DNA of 64,000 bases, taken from positions 186,001 through 250,000 of the forward strand of contig GG697241.1 in NCBI GenBank assembly GCA_009387755.1, in the 5' to 3' direction. The stretch's first letter is position 1. Every line of letters begins with the position of its first letter. The translations under genes and the position numbers were made by a program. Source of the DNA: Candidatus Micrarchaeum acidiphilum ARMAN-2. Its GTDB lineage: Archaea > Micrarchaeota > Micrarchaeia > Micrarchaeales > Micrarchaeaceae. The notes beneath the pieces are model-generated. The model was given only the letters and a program-made list of their open reading frames with translations. It was not told the DNA's origin and made no database searches. Shown here one piece after another: positions 1 to 7,838 of this stretch.

Positions 1-1
1 G

Positions 2-607
2 TTCTACGATATGATAAAATACACTATAGAGGGCCAGTATATAGAGAACAAGTTTATAAACAACACAAAAGACTTGAGCAAGGCATCCGAAAGCATGTAT
101 TTTAGGATCGCCGATGGCAAAACGTGCTACTACACAATATACGGACCTATGCAAATAGGGGCGATGGCAGCTGGAGCTCCTGAAAAGGCCATCTCGGCAT
201 TCAAGGAAATCGGCACCAACACCGGCATCGCGTTCCAAATAATGGACGACATTCTTGACATGGCAGGAGACGAAAAGACCTTCGGAAAGAAGAGGTATGG
301 AGACCTTTATGAGGGGAAGCTAACCCTAATAGTGCTACACGCGTACGGGAAGGCGTCTCCAGAAGAAAGAAAAAAGATAGACGCCATATACCGCAAGAGT
401 AGGAGCGACAAAACCGAAGAAGAAATAAACTGGCTAGTCGAAATCATAAAAAAATACGGCGGGATAGAATACGCAATGAAGGTAGCAGACCATTACGGCG
501 AACTTGCAGAGAAAGCACTTCAGGACAACATGGATCTTTTTCCAGACAACGAATATAAAAATATACTTAAATCGGCGATCCAGGCGCAATACAAGCGCAA
601 AAGTTAG
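2..607 (+). CDS. isoprenyl diphosphate synthase, 3' part (cut by window start)
   Basis: This is the C-terminal half of a trans-isoprenyl diphosphate synthase, which builds the C15-C20 chains of archaeal lipids. The reading frame is open to the window edge, so the gene begins outside. The second aspartate-rich motif is visible (FQIMDDILDMAGDE), followed by the YGDLYEGKLTLIVLHA block typical of this family, where the lysine contacts diphosphate. The first aspartate-rich motif must lie upstream of the window. Only 49 bp separate its stop from the stop of a second, complete synthase on the opposite strand. The two proteins share the same fold, but their C-terminal sequences differ clearly, so they are diverged paralogs with perhaps different chain length or substrate. 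Confidence 0.9.
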   Translation, partial: FYDMIKYTIEGQYIENKFINNTKDLSKASESMYFRIADGKTCYYTIYGPMQIGAMAAGAPEKAISAFKEIGTNTGIAFQIMDDILDMAGDEKTFGKKRYGDLYEGKLTLIVLHAYGKASPEERKKIDAIYRKSRSDKTEEEINWLVEIIKKYGGIEYAMKVADHYGELAEKALQDNMDLFPDNEYKNILKSAIQAQYKRKS

Positions 608-656
608 CAAAATACTCCGGAAACTTCTGCGCCATCCATGGACGGGGTTGTTAAGG

Positions 657-1751
657 CTAAACGTTTCTGTTTATCAGCGTGGATGCAAGCATCCTCATCA
701 TGTTCTTGCCCTTGGAATCCGGGAGCGACTTGTCAAGCAGGCGCAACGCCTCATCAACAATGGATTTGCTTACACTCCTGGCATATTCGATTGAACCGGA
801 TTTTTCCATTATGGAGATTGCCTCTTTTATCTCAATTTTGCTTTTGGTGTGCGATTTAAGTATCTCTATAAGCCTGTCCCTGTCCTTTTTGCCTGCATGG
901 TTCAATGCGTGCACGACAATGAGCGTTACCTTGCCTTCCTGTATGTCGTCTCCTATCCCTCCTTTGTTGTCAGAAAGCTCTGATTTTGTTATGTTAAGAA
1001 TATCATCTTCTATCTGGAATGCGACGCCTATCATGGACGCGAATTTCCCAAGCCTCTCCACATCGGCGTCTTCGGCCCCTCCGATTATCGCCCCGAGCTC
1101 AGCTGCAAATCCGAGGAGTACTCCGGTCTTGTCAAAGGCTACACGCATGTAGTTCTCTTCAGTAATTTTGCCTATGTCTGTGAGTGCCCTGTGCCAAGCT
1201 ATGTCTGTGGCCTGGCCCAAACCTATCCGTATCATATGCTTCTCATGCGCTTTCAATATGCGGTACTTTACCGCATCGTCAAGCTTCTTGCTGTCCAGGA
1301 GCACCTTTATCGGGAAGAAAAATAAGAAATCTCCAAGGTTGAGCGCTATGTCCATCCCATATTTTTTGTAAACACTCTGCGCTCCCCTTCTGGTCTCAGA
1401 TCCATCCTCTATGTCGTCATGCATCAACGTGGCAGTGTGCAGTATCTCAGGTATCATGGAAAATTCTATATAGTCCATGGGGTCCTTCCCAAGCGCCTCT
1501 ATCACTAAAAGGGTTATTATCGGCCTTATCCTCTTGCCCCCTTTCTCAACAAGGTACCAAGAAGGCTCTATAATGCTCTTCTGTATAGCTTCAGAATCGT
1601 ATTCAAACCCGCCCCTTCCGAGCAACCTCTTTATATTGCGATCAGAGCGTTCGTTGCTCATATACTCCCAGAGCGCCTTGTTTATACTGGCCGAGACGCT
1701 CCCAATAAAATCTGCAAATTCCTCAGAAGTAACTTCGTTTTTTGCCGCCAT
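657..1751 (-). CDS. idsA: geranylgeranyl/farnesyl diphosphate synthase family protein
   Basis: A complete 364-residue trans-isoprenyl diphosphate synthase that condenses isopentenyl diphosphate with allylic diphosphates to make the C20 (or C15) precursor of archaeal ether lipids. Both catalytic metal-binding motifs are present: the first as MHDDIEDGSETRRG (DDxxD) around residue 113 and the second as FQIEDDILNIT around residue 250, with GDDIQEGKVTLIVVHAL just after it. The family is normally 290-360 residues, so this copy is at the long end, with about 40 extra N-terminal residues. It lies tail to tail with the partial paralog at the window start. HMG-CoA reductase and a UbiA prenyltransferase in the same window belong to the same pathway. 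Product chain length cannot be read with certainty from sequence. Confidence 0.9.
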   Translation of the reverse strand: MAAKNEVTSEEFADFIGSVSASINKALWEYMSNERSDRNIKRLLGRGGFEYDSEAIQKSIIEPSWYLVEKGGKRIRPIITLLVIEALGKDPMDYIEFSMIPEILHTATLMHDDIEDGSETRRGAQSVYKKYGMDIALNLGDFLFFFPIKVLLDSKKLDDAVKYRILKAHEKHMIRIGLGQATDIAWHRALTDIGKITEENYMRVAFDKTGVLLGFAAELGAIIGGAEDADVERLGKFASMIGVAFQIEDDILNITKSELSDNKGGIGDDIQEGKVTLIVVHALNHAGKKDRDRLIEILKSHTKSKIEIKEAISIMEKSGSIEYARSVSKSIVDEALRLLDKSLPDSKGKNMMRMLASTLINRNV

Positions 1752-1807
1752 TTTGCATTACCACCAGAATCCACGCAACTTAGACATTTAACTATTAGTA
1801 CAGACAG

Positions 1808-1820
1808 TTTAAATATATTT
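1808..1820 (+). promoter_or_regulatory. TATA box for the gene at 1839
   Basis: A TTTAAATATATTT element centred about 25 nt before the ATG at 1839. The spacing puts the transcription start at or next to the ATG, so this is a leaderless gene. There is no Shine-Dalgarno motif in between. Confidence 0.6.
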
Positions 1821-1838
1821 TCAGGCAATCAAAAGTGG

Positions 1839-2579
1839 ATGGGAATAGTGTTGTTGGGCAAGAACCCCGAAACAAAAAGGTGTAGCAATCAGGCTGCAGG
1901 GAGTTCAAGCGACGCAAGTGGGTATCTGCGGAACGATGCCGGTTCAAAGCAGTTCAAGGCCGGAAATGCGGTGGAAGACGAAGAAGACGACGGGTCAGAA
2001 CTTACAAATACGATAAAGTACCAGAGCATGGAGGACATACTGGAATACTACTACGAGCCCGAAAAGCTGGCCGAATTCGACGGCGTAAGCTATCTGGCTT
2101 CACCGCTTGAAAACATGCTTCTTAAAAAGGAGGACGTCGAATACCTGCTGCATGAAATAATGAACGACGAAACCGCTCCGCAGGAAGTGGCTGAACTTTC
2201 TGAAAAATCTACTGCAATACTCGAATCCTTCAAAAAATGCGAAGAGTTTGTCTCGGGCCATCAGGATGCAGATGCGGGCGATGCAATCGAAAAGGCCGCG
2301 AGAGACATTTCAGAACGCATAAATGACGAGCTGGGCGAGATGGGTCCCAACACTGCAAGATGGTTTACGGAAGACCTATACTACAAGATGATAATTCTAG
2401 ACCGCGCATACGGTTGCGATACGCACAAGATGGCAATCGAGCTAAATACGATGTCGGAGCCATACATAGCACAGAAGGCTGAAGCACTAAGGTCGGCACA
2501 AAAAGCGGCGCTATATGACAACGACAACTTTAATTCATCAGGATCTCAGTTCTCTTTTTACAAGACTCCGCCAGCATGA
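1839..2579 (+). CDS. hypothetical acidic protein
   Basis: A 246-residue protein I do not recognise. The first 55 residues are low-complexity and hydrophilic (Gly, Ser, Asn, Asp, Glu), ending in an acidic run around residues 45-53. The remainder reads as amphipathic helices with many Glu, Ala and Lys residues. No signal peptide, membrane segment, cysteine pair or nucleotide-binding motif is visible. The start is supported by a TATA box about 25 nt upstream, which implies a leaderless mRNA. It stands alone between the divergent prenyl synthase and the convergent acetyltransferase-like gene. Base composition matches the housekeeping flanks, so it is probably a lineage-specific native gene. Confidence 0.6.
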   Translation: MGIVLLGKNPETKRCSNQAAGSSSDASGYLRNDAGSKQFKAGNAVEDEEDDGSELTNTIKYQSMEDILEYYYEPEKLAEFDGVSYLASPLENMLLKKEDVEYLLHEIMNDETAPQEVAELSEKSTAILESFKKCEEFVSGHQDADAGDAIEKAARDISERINDELGEMGPNTARWFTEDLYYKMIILDRAYGCDTHKMAIELNTMSEPYIAQKAEALRSAQKAALYDNDNFNSSGSQFSFYKTPPA

Positions 2580-2656
2580 TTGCGCTGCCGCCTAAACTGT
2601 AAAGCTCCTCAAAACAGCAGAGATTTCCGCTCATTCCAGTTGCATATTCATATGAT

Positions 2657-3313
2657 TCATCTTCTAAGAAGCAGCTTAACGTCAATTGCGCATACATCTC
2701 CATTCTCATAATTGAGGTCCTTGTACTTTATTGGAGCTCCGTTTCGGTCCTTCGCCCACCCGTTTTTACCAAGAAGTGGTCCTTTATATACGTTTTCGAA
2801 CGTGGTCCTTAACATGTCAAAGCCCGCTATCCTGTTCGAGTAGACCATGGCCGTGAGTTCATTTTTAAGCGTGCGTTCCACTATCGGATTTTGTGTCGTG
2901 ACCCTGATGAATTTGCAACCATCAAGCACCGCCTTTTCCAACCTTATCCTGTCAAGGGCTGCATATAAGCCGCGGCCTCTGTCCTCCATGCGCACGAAGC
3001 CCAATGTAAAATGGCCTGCCGGATGGCAGCAATTGTAGTTCATTCCTGCAGCTGCGACCGGTTCTTCATGCACGTCGGTAATAACAAAAAGCGTTTCCTT
3101 GCGCTTTATTGCGGCCTCTATCAGATCCGGATACAAATCTGAAAAAGTGCTGTTTGACAATTCCGACAGCTTTTCTACAAGCTTGGCATCGATGGGCTTT
3201 CCATGCTCAAAAACAGACATGCAGTATCCTATCGGAAGAAGAGCCGTGGCATGCTCTACGATACTTGTTTCGGACTGTGCACTGCTTTTTATATGCGTTT
3301 TGTTCAAGCGCAT
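2657..3313 (-). CDS. GNAT-fold acetyltransferase-like protein
   Basis: About 218 residues. The middle holds a stretch resembling motif A of GCN5-related N-acetyltransferases: a beta strand (HFTLGFVRME) followed by the pyrophosphate-binding turn DRGRGLYAALD and a helix. The preceding segment (LFVITDVHEEPVAAAGM) fits the strand pair before it. The substrate is unknown, and the C-terminal 60 residues look divergent from ordinary GNATs. A longer reading from a TTG at 3325 is possible. I prefer the ATG at 3313 because a TATA box at 3341-3352 lies about 30 nt upstream, which suits transcription starting near that ATG and is too close for the TTG. The gene is monocistronic and points away from the 5S rRNA gene. 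Confidence 0.55.
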   Translation of the reverse strand: MRLNKTHIKSSAQSETSIVEHATALLPIGYCMSVFEHGKPIDAKLVEKLSELSNSTFSDLYPDLIEAAIKRKETLFVITDVHEEPVAAAGMNYNCCHPAGHFTLGFVRMEDRGRGLYAALDRIRLEKAVLDGCKFIRVTTQNPIVERTLKNELTAMVYSNRIAGFDMLRTTFENVYKGPLLGKNGWAKDRNGAPIKYKDLNYENGDVCAIDVKLLLRR

Positions 3314-3340
3314 CCACCACAGCAAATTATAAATCCACCC

Positions 3341-3352
3341 AAATATTTATAG
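3341..3352 (-). promoter_or_regulatory. TATA box for the GNAT-like gene
   Basis: CTATAAATATTT read on the minus strand, about 30 nt before the ATG at 3313. It decides the choice of start codon for that gene and implies a very short or absent leader. Confidence 0.5.
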
Positions 3353-3420
3353 GTTAATGGCGCTGCAAAACCAGCAGTTGCACTATATAAAATTATACTA
3401 TATTAAAACGTCCCAAATTA

Positions 3421-3432
3421 AACATATATAAA
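3421..3432 (+). promoter_or_regulatory. TATA box of the 5S rRNA gene
   Basis: AACATATATAAA, whose centre lies about 28 nt before the inferred first base of 5S rRNA (3455). The solitary 5S gene therefore appears to have its own promoter. Confidence 0.55.
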
Positions 3433-3454
3433 TTTTACCTTTCATATTATAAAC

Positions 3455-3569
3455 TGCCAAACGGTAACAGTGGCCGGGAAACGCCCGATCCCTTTCCGAA
3501 CTCGGAAGCTAAGCCGGCCAACGATATGCATTACTGCCTTAGGGCGGGAAAACATATTGCTGTTTGGCA
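3455..3569 (+). rRNA. rrf: 5S ribosomal RNA
   Basis: About 115 nt. Helix I is formed by TGCCAAAC at the 5' end and GTTTGGCA at the 3' end, a perfect 8-bp pairing. The internal segment CCGAACTCGGAAGCTAAGCC is the hallmark loop and helix III region of 5S rRNA. No 16S or 23S sequence lies nearby, so the 5S is transcribed on its own, as in several archaea with scattered rRNA genes. The 3' end sits only 18 nt before the ATG of the surface-protein gene that follows, so the two may be read from one promoter. An upstream TTG start for that gene would overlap the 5S and is rejected. Confidence 0.95.
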
Positions 3570-3587
3570 CTTAAAGCGGTGGATATA

Positions 3588-4715
3588 ATGTCGAATTATG
3601 CATCATATAATACTGGTAAGTACGCCTTGGCGCTGCTTGTTTTTGCTACGTTGATAGGAACATCTTTCGCAGGAGGCCTTGGAACCTCTTCCATAAGCAT
3701 GACATCTTCGAGCAGTTCTGTAAGTCCGGGGTCTAGCACCACAGCATCCTACACTGTAAACCTAGCCAGCGGAAACACATGGGGCACAACCCTAAGCGTT
3801 GTAAATGCATCTACCCTAAAGAGCGACGGAATAAGCGTGTCACTTAGCAATACCTACGCAGATCCACCCTATTCTGGCACAATGTCAATAAGCACTTCCT
3901 CAAGCACAAAGGCAGGAATTTACTACATAACCCTCGCAGCCACTGGGGACGATCCTTCAACCAGCCCAGCAAACTTCGTGCTTAACGTGACAAGCTTCAC
4001 GGCCCCAAGGACTACAGCACCTTCAACAAGCACAGTTCCAGTAACCCCTGAGATGAAGCTTTACAGCAGCAACACAATAGCATTCAGTTCAATAAACGGC
4101 ACAAGGAACGTTTCCGTAGTTGCACCTGACGGCGTAACGATAATCGCAACTATATCTAACGGAACCTATGCAGAGGTAAACAGCACAATGCTCAAAAACT
4201 TCAACTTCACACTTGCCACCTTCACGCTTACGCAAGGAATTACTAGTCCGCCGAACGAAAGCAACGAAGTCCCAGCATACGCTTATGCATTTGAGGTAAA
4301 CGGCAAGATAAGCCCGGCAATAAGCTTTGTAAACAGCTCAGGAAAGCCGATGCCGGTGGTAACAAACGCAAAGTATCCGCCGTCGTGGGGTTCATGGACG
4401 TTCCTGGGCGGCACATTCAACGGCACAGAATACGTGGGCGGAGCATACGCTTTCCATGACACATGGTCGTATAACAGCACTACCGGCCTAATAACAAACA
4501 CGCAGTTCTACAAGCCAGTGATGTGGGTATTTACAATAACGCAGAACAAGACAACCGCATCTACAACCGCCCCAACAACGCAGCCGACAACCCTGCCGAC
4601 AACAACAGTGCCAGTCACAACGCCGCCAAGTTCATCTCCGCCATACGCAATAATTGCTGTAGTAATAATCATTATAGTGGCAGTTGCGGCGTTTCTCCTG
4701 ATGAAAAAGAAATAG
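3588..4715 (+). CDS. membrane-anchored cell-surface protein with Thr/Pro stalk
   Basis: A 375-residue secreted protein. It has an N-terminal hydrophobic signal segment (about residues 11-28, ALALLVFATLIGTSFAGG) and a beta-rich ectodomain full of Asn-X-Ser/Thr sequons. A Thr/Pro-rich stalk (about 320-350) leads into a C-terminal membrane anchor (YAIIAVVIIIIVAVAAFLL) followed by KKK. This is the layout of archaeal S-layer-type or surface glycoproteins. The first 100 residues resemble a Ser/Thr-rich Ig-like repeat. The start is the ATG at 3588, preceded by a GCGGTGG ribosome-binding site. The next gene begins 16 nt downstream and encodes a small membrane protein, so the two are probably one operon. 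The exact role is unknown. Confidence 0.7.
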   Translation: MSNYASYNTGKYALALLVFATLIGTSFAGGLGTSSISMTSSSSSVSPGSSTTASYTVNLASGNTWGTTLSVVNASTLKSDGISVSLSNTYADPPYSGTMSISTSSSTKAGIYYITLAATGDDPSTSPANFVLNVTSFTAPRTTAPSTSTVPVTPEMKLYSSNTIAFSSINGTRNVSVVAPDGVTIIATISNGTYAEVNSTMLKNFNFTLATFTLTQGITSPPNESNEVPAYAYAFEVNGKISPAISFVNSSGKPMPVVTNAKYPPSWGSWTFLGGTFNGTEYVGGAYAFHDTWSYNSTTGLITNTQFYKPVMWVFTITQNKTTASTTAPTTQPTTLPTTTVPVTTPPSSSPPYAIIAVVIIIIVAVAAFLLMKKK

Positions 4716-4731
4716 CCGAGGCGTCAGAATC

Positions 4732-5154
4732 ATGGGTAGCAAGCTTAAATACACATTCTATACGTCGCTGATACTGGAGATACTGTCTGGAATGTACCTT
4801 CTGCTGTTCGATCAGCTTCTGCAGCAGACCGCATTCATACACTGGGCAGCCCTGCTTTTGTACCTTGCAATTGTGATAGTGCTGGCCATGGCATACTACA
4901 CAAGGCAGTCGAAGAAAGCGCTTCTTGGCATTACTGTGTTTTCAATATTGGCCATCATAGTCATGCTTCTGGATGCGGCTCTGGGCCTTCCACTAAGCCA
5001 GGATTATGCGCCAGGCACTGGATGGTCGTACCTGTTCGGCTTCGGAATAGTGCCAGGCTCATTTTTCGGCACATCCCTTGCATTTACCTTGATGCTGATT
5101 TTTTCAATAATACTGGCAGCAGCCTCATACTTGTTATATAAAAAGGACTTTTAA
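4732..5154 (+). CDS. small integral membrane protein, four predicted helices
   Basis: A 140-residue hydrophobic protein of unknown family. Four membrane helices can be read at about residues 7-27, 36-55, 64-85 and 108-135, joined by short loops. The C-terminus is LLYKKDF. No conserved polar residue pattern suggests a transporter or enzyme. It starts 16 nt after the stop of the surface-protein gene and shares its direction, so it is likely co-transcribed and may assist in surface-protein handling. That link rests only on adjacency. Confidence 0.55.
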   Translation: MGSKLKYTFYTSLILEILSGMYLLLFDQLLQQTAFIHWAALLLYLAIVIVLAMAYYTRQSKKALLGITVFSILAIIVMLLDAALGLPLSQDYAPGTGWSYLFGFGIVPGSFFGTSLAFTLMLIFSIILAAASYLLYKKDF

Positions 5155-5229
5155 AATTCATCAAAATATTTCAGCAATATTTCAAAAAAAGCAAACAGTA
5201 TTTAAGCTTAACTATGCACTATATATCTC

Positions 5230-5289
5230 AAGGTGTTAAGCAATAGGTGTTAACCCATTCCCCACCTACACCTCTTAACTTAACACCTT
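5230..5289. repeat. perfect 11-bp inverted repeat between convergent genes
   Basis: AAGGTGTTAAG at 5230-5240 is matched by its exact reverse complement at 5279-5289. A second GGTGTTAA copy (5246-5253) lies inside the loop, as do C-rich partner segments. Runs of T follow at about 5297-5312. The element sits between the 3' ends of the membrane-protein gene (plus strand) and the zinc-finger gene (minus strand). A terminator or processing hairpin for both directions is the simplest reading; a protein-binding site is the alternative. Confidence 0.5.
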
Positions 5290-5376
5290 AATTGACCTTT
5301 TTCTTTTTTCAATAATTTTCAATAATATAACACCCAGTGCCTCTGCACTAGATGTACGAAAAAGGCACCTACAAGC

Positions 5377-5520
5377 CTAAACCCTGCCCCTCTTGCAGCT
5401 TTTGCAAAGCCCGGTAGCCATATCAAAGTCGTCGTTGCAGATCCGCCTGCCGCAAAGCTTGCACACGTTTTTTGCAATCCTTTTTTTGCAAATGTCGCAC
5501 AAAACCTCAAATTCACTCAT
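5377..5520 (-). CDS. 47-residue zinc-finger protein
   Basis: A short gene coding for 47 residues. The cysteine pattern is C8-x2-C11, C20-x2-C23, C28 and C39-x2-C42, reading LCDICKK ... VCKLCGRRIC ... LCKSCKRG. The C-x2-C ... C-x2-C-G-x2-x-C ... C-x2-C order resembles B-box or HIT-type treble-clef zinc fingers found as tiny stand-alone proteins in archaea. The start is supported by GGGTGAG four nucleotides before the ATG. It follows the primase gene on the same strand with a 28-nt gap holding a small hairpin, so it may share that transcript. Zinc or nucleic-acid binding is inferred from the cysteines; no specific function is assigned. Confidence 0.75.
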   Translation of the reverse strand: MSEFEVLCDICKKRIAKNVCKLCGRRICNDDFDMATGLCKSCKRGRV

Positions 5521-5531
5521 TTTCTCACCCG

Positions 5532-5549
5532 GCTTAGCCTGAGCTAAGC
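5532..5549 (-). repeat. short intercistronic hairpin
   Basis: GCTTAG (5532-5537) and CTAAGC (5544-5549) form a 6-bp stem with a 6-nt loop in the gap between the primase stop and the zinc-finger start. It could be a processing or attenuation signal that separates expression of the two genes; this is inference from position only. Confidence 0.35.
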
Positions 5550-6475
5550 TATTCAAGTTCTACAAGACCGCCAAGCAGCTCCTTGGCCTTTTGAAGGGCC
5601 AGTGGCCGCATGCCTCGCTTCTTTGCGTAATTGCACTGGTACCTTATATACTGTTCCCCTATTTTGGTATCTGGGTTTACCTTTTTGCAGCGCTCTATGT
5701 AATCGTTTATCACCTTAAATGCATCTTCGGGAGACATGTTGCGCACGTTTACAAGATATGGCGCAAGTATGAGGTTAACCGTCCTGTGCCTGACATCCGG
5801 TATTGGGGTCTGAAGAAGCCTTTCTATCCATCTAAAAGTTTTCTGGCCCTTCTCCGGCAGTCTTATGCCAGACATGCTGGCAGGAAGCTTTATCTCGGCA
5901 GCAGCCTTTATTATCTCCTTTGGTATCTCCTGCCTTGGTATGGGCAGGCCGGCCATTATCTTCTTCTTGGCAGAACTCTTTACTATCTCTATAAAGGCAT
6001 TAACCCCAATAGAAACCTGCCCACCCTTTAGGTCTGCATTAACCAGCCTGAAGGAATCTGCCTCTGGAGCCTTTGCCACATACTCCTCAAAAGGCACTTT
6101 CACGTCGCTGCCAAATATCGAGTACCTTATCCCAAGTGCGTTTGCAACCATTTTGAGGTTCTCCGTGCTGTCTTTCTTTAGCGCCTGCGCTGACCTCTCG
6201 GCTTCGCCTTCTGCAAAAGGTTCAATGACAAAAGGCCCTGCCGCGCTGGCTACTAGCCTTGCGTAGGCGTAGCTCACGACATAGTTCAGCTTTATGCTGT
6301 CCATTTCAATGTCAAAATAAGTCGCCTTTCCTGAAATATCCTGCGCAACCCTATCTTTGCCGAGTTCAACATACTTGTAGTCTATTGCAGGCGAGCTGGC
6401 TTCTCCGACCACCCTCTTTGCCTCCTCGGAAAATGGATATTTGTATGCGATATCGAGTTCGAGTGGCGTATACAT
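5549..6475 (-). CDS. priL: DNA primase large subunit, PriL N-domain with PriX-like C-domain
   Basis: A 308-residue non-catalytic primase subunit that would partner PriS in making RNA primers. Residues about 60-165 match the helical PriL N-terminal domain (LNYVVSYAYARL; VPFEEYVAKAPE; FRLVNADLKGGQVSIG). Residues about 210-300 do not carry the usual four-cysteine [4Fe-4S] domain. They instead resemble the PriX module (TPIPDVRHRTVNLILAPYLV; then MSPEDAFKVINDYIERCKK; YIRYQCNYAKKRG). Only two cysteines remain. In Sulfolobus PriX is a separate protein and is thought to derive from the PriL C-domain; here both parts lie in one chain. PriS is not in this window. Confidence 0.75.
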   Translation of the reverse strand: MYTPLELDIAYKYPFSEEAKRVVGEASSPAIDYKYVELGKDRVAQDISGKATYFDIEMDSIKLNYVVSYAYARLVASAAGPFVIEPFAEGEAERSAQALKKDSTENLKMVANALGIRYSIFGSDVKVPFEEYVAKAPEADSFRLVNADLKGGQVSIGVNAFIEIVKSSAKKKIMAGLPIPRQEIPKEIIKAAAEIKLPASMSGIRLPEKGQKTFRWIERLLQTPIPDVRHRTVNLILAPYLVNVRNMSPEDAFKVINDYIERCKKVNPDTKIGEQYIRYQCNYAKKRGMRPLALQKAKELLGGLVELE

Positions 6476-6521
6476 AATAATATTTAGTTTTTAAAGATTA
6501 AATAATTGTCCCTTGAAATGC

Positions 6522-6594
6522 GGGGCTGTACGCTAACCTGGCAGACTTCCAGCCTCGGGCGCTGGATATCCGAGTTCAAATCTCGGCAGCCCCA
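6522..6594 (+). tRNA. tRNA-Pro (anticodon CGG)
   Basis: A 73-nt cloverleaf without intron. Acceptor GGGGCTG pairs with CAGCCCC, followed by discriminator A. The anticodon stem is CCAGC/GCTGG around loop CTCGGGC, giving CGG at 6556-6558, and the T-arm is CCGAG-TTCAAAT-CTCGG. The D-stem is weak: G11-C24 and T13-G22 can pair but position 12-23 is a C/A mismatch. It has the same length and arm layout as the processed form of the second tRNA-Pro (GGG) at 61050-61160, whose D-stem pairs properly. CCA is not encoded. Confidence 0.85.
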
Positions 6595-6818
6595 TGCTTT
6601 GCTTCAAATAGAAGGGAAAGGGTTCGGATATCGCACATTGTACCATATGGCTAGAACTACTGCCTTTGTTCAAATATCCGACACACATTGGTCTTTCGAG
6701 CTGGCAAACCAGCCAGTTGCGCCAGTGCAGCATAAACTTCTTATGTGCCTGTTCAAAATTGAGATGTTTATTATCCTTATCCTTTCAAATAATCCTGTCT
6801 ATGCTATAGGTGATTTGC

Positions 6819-7838
6819 ATGGAGGATTTGGTGGAGCTTAGGAAAGAAATAGATGAGGTAGACGCTAGCATAATAGGGCTTGTGGCAAAGCGTTTTACAA
6901 TAACAAACGAGATAGGCAATATAAAAAGAGCTTCTGGGCTAAACGTGCACGATCCCGAAAGGGAAGCATACCTACTAAAAAGGTGGGCAGGGCTCGGGAA
7001 GAAATACGGGCTTGAAAAAGATATATCCATACCAATATTGGAACATTTGCTCAAATTCTCCAAAGCAAAAGAGGCAGAGCAAATAGATCCAAAGAATATA
7101 GTTGTGCTTGGGACAGGAAGCATGGCCGCGGCGCTCGGAATGCTAGCAAGAAGCGCCGGGCACAACGTATACGTAAAGGGCAGGAACCGCGAAAAAGAAA
7201 AGAAGCTTGCCGAACTCATAGGTGCAAATGTATTGCCTGCGAGAGAAATTAATACAGATTACATAATACTGTGCGTGCCCCCCACCGCATTCACCAAAGA
7301 GACGATCAAGCTGGTATCAAACTGCCATGGCGGCGCCCTAATGGACATATCCTCTTCAAAGACCGAATACTTCAAAAAGGCGATAAAATTCGCTTCCGAA
7401 TCAGGAATGAAAATGATATCAACACACCCTTTATTTGGGTTAGAAGATGCAAAGCGCGGCTCAGGCATTGCAATAATAACTGATGGCAAGACTGCAAAGG
7501 ACGTGGAAGATGCTGCAAGCTTCTGGACATCAACAGGGTTAGTTGCAATAAAGATGAGTATGGATGAGCATGAAAAGGCAATGGCGGTATCACAAGTTCT
7601 AAGGCATGCTTATGCGCTCGGCTTTTATGACAGCGTATCGGAGCTTTCGAATATGCTTAAAGTGGATTACGAGAAGGCATGCACCGCCAAGTTCATGCAG
7701 ATGCTTGAAAACGCAAAGGCGATAAAGTCGGAGGAGTGGGTTGCCGCAGAGATAGCCAAAAGCAACCCCTATTCAAAGCTGGTATATGAGATAGCCGAAA
7801 GGAATCTTCGAAAGCATGCAAGCAGCTTGATTTTTTAG
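6819..7838 (+). CDS. tyrA: bifunctional chorismate mutase / prephenate dehydrogenase
   Basis: A 339-residue fusion in tyrosine synthesis. Residues 1-85 form an AroQ-type chorismate mutase helix bundle (LRKEIDEVDASIIGLVAKR, ending in the HDPERE block). The rest is a TyrA-like dehydrogenase with a Rossmann start VVLGTGSMAAALG, a strand DYIILCVPPTA, the STHPLFG motif and a helical C-domain. Chorismate would be turned to prephenate and oxidised to 4-hydroxyphenylpyruvate. The start is the ATG at 6819 because GGTGAT at 6809-6814 is an SD with a 4-nt spacer; an in-frame GTG at 6810 lies inside that site. No other aromatic-pathway gene is near, so the rest of the route must be encoded elsewhere or missing. 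Confidence 0.85.
   Translation: MEDLVELRKEIDEVDASIIGLVAKRFTITNEIGNIKRASGLNVHDPEREAYLLKRWAGLGKKYGLEKDISIPILEHLLKFSKAKEAEQIDPKNIVVLGTGSMAAALGMLARSAGHNVYVKGRNREKEKKLAELIGANVLPAREINTDYIILCVPPTAFTKETIKLVSNCHGGALMDISSSKTEYFKKAIKFASESGMKMISTHPLFGLEDAKRGSGIAIITDGKTAKDVEDAASFWTSTGLVAIKMSMDEHEKAMAVSQVLRHAYALGFYDSVSELSNMLKVDYEKACTAKFMQMLENAKAIKSEEWVAAEIAKSNPYSKLVYEIAERNLRKHASSLIF

Noticed and set aside
3564-3590. Upstream TTG start for the surface protein
   Set aside because: It lies inside the 3' helix of 5S rRNA; ATG 3588 has its own GCGGTGG site.
6600-6818. ORFs on both strands between tRNA-Pro and tyrA
   Set aside because: Short, overlapping the tRNA or antisense to it, with no ribosome site; treated as non-coding spacer.
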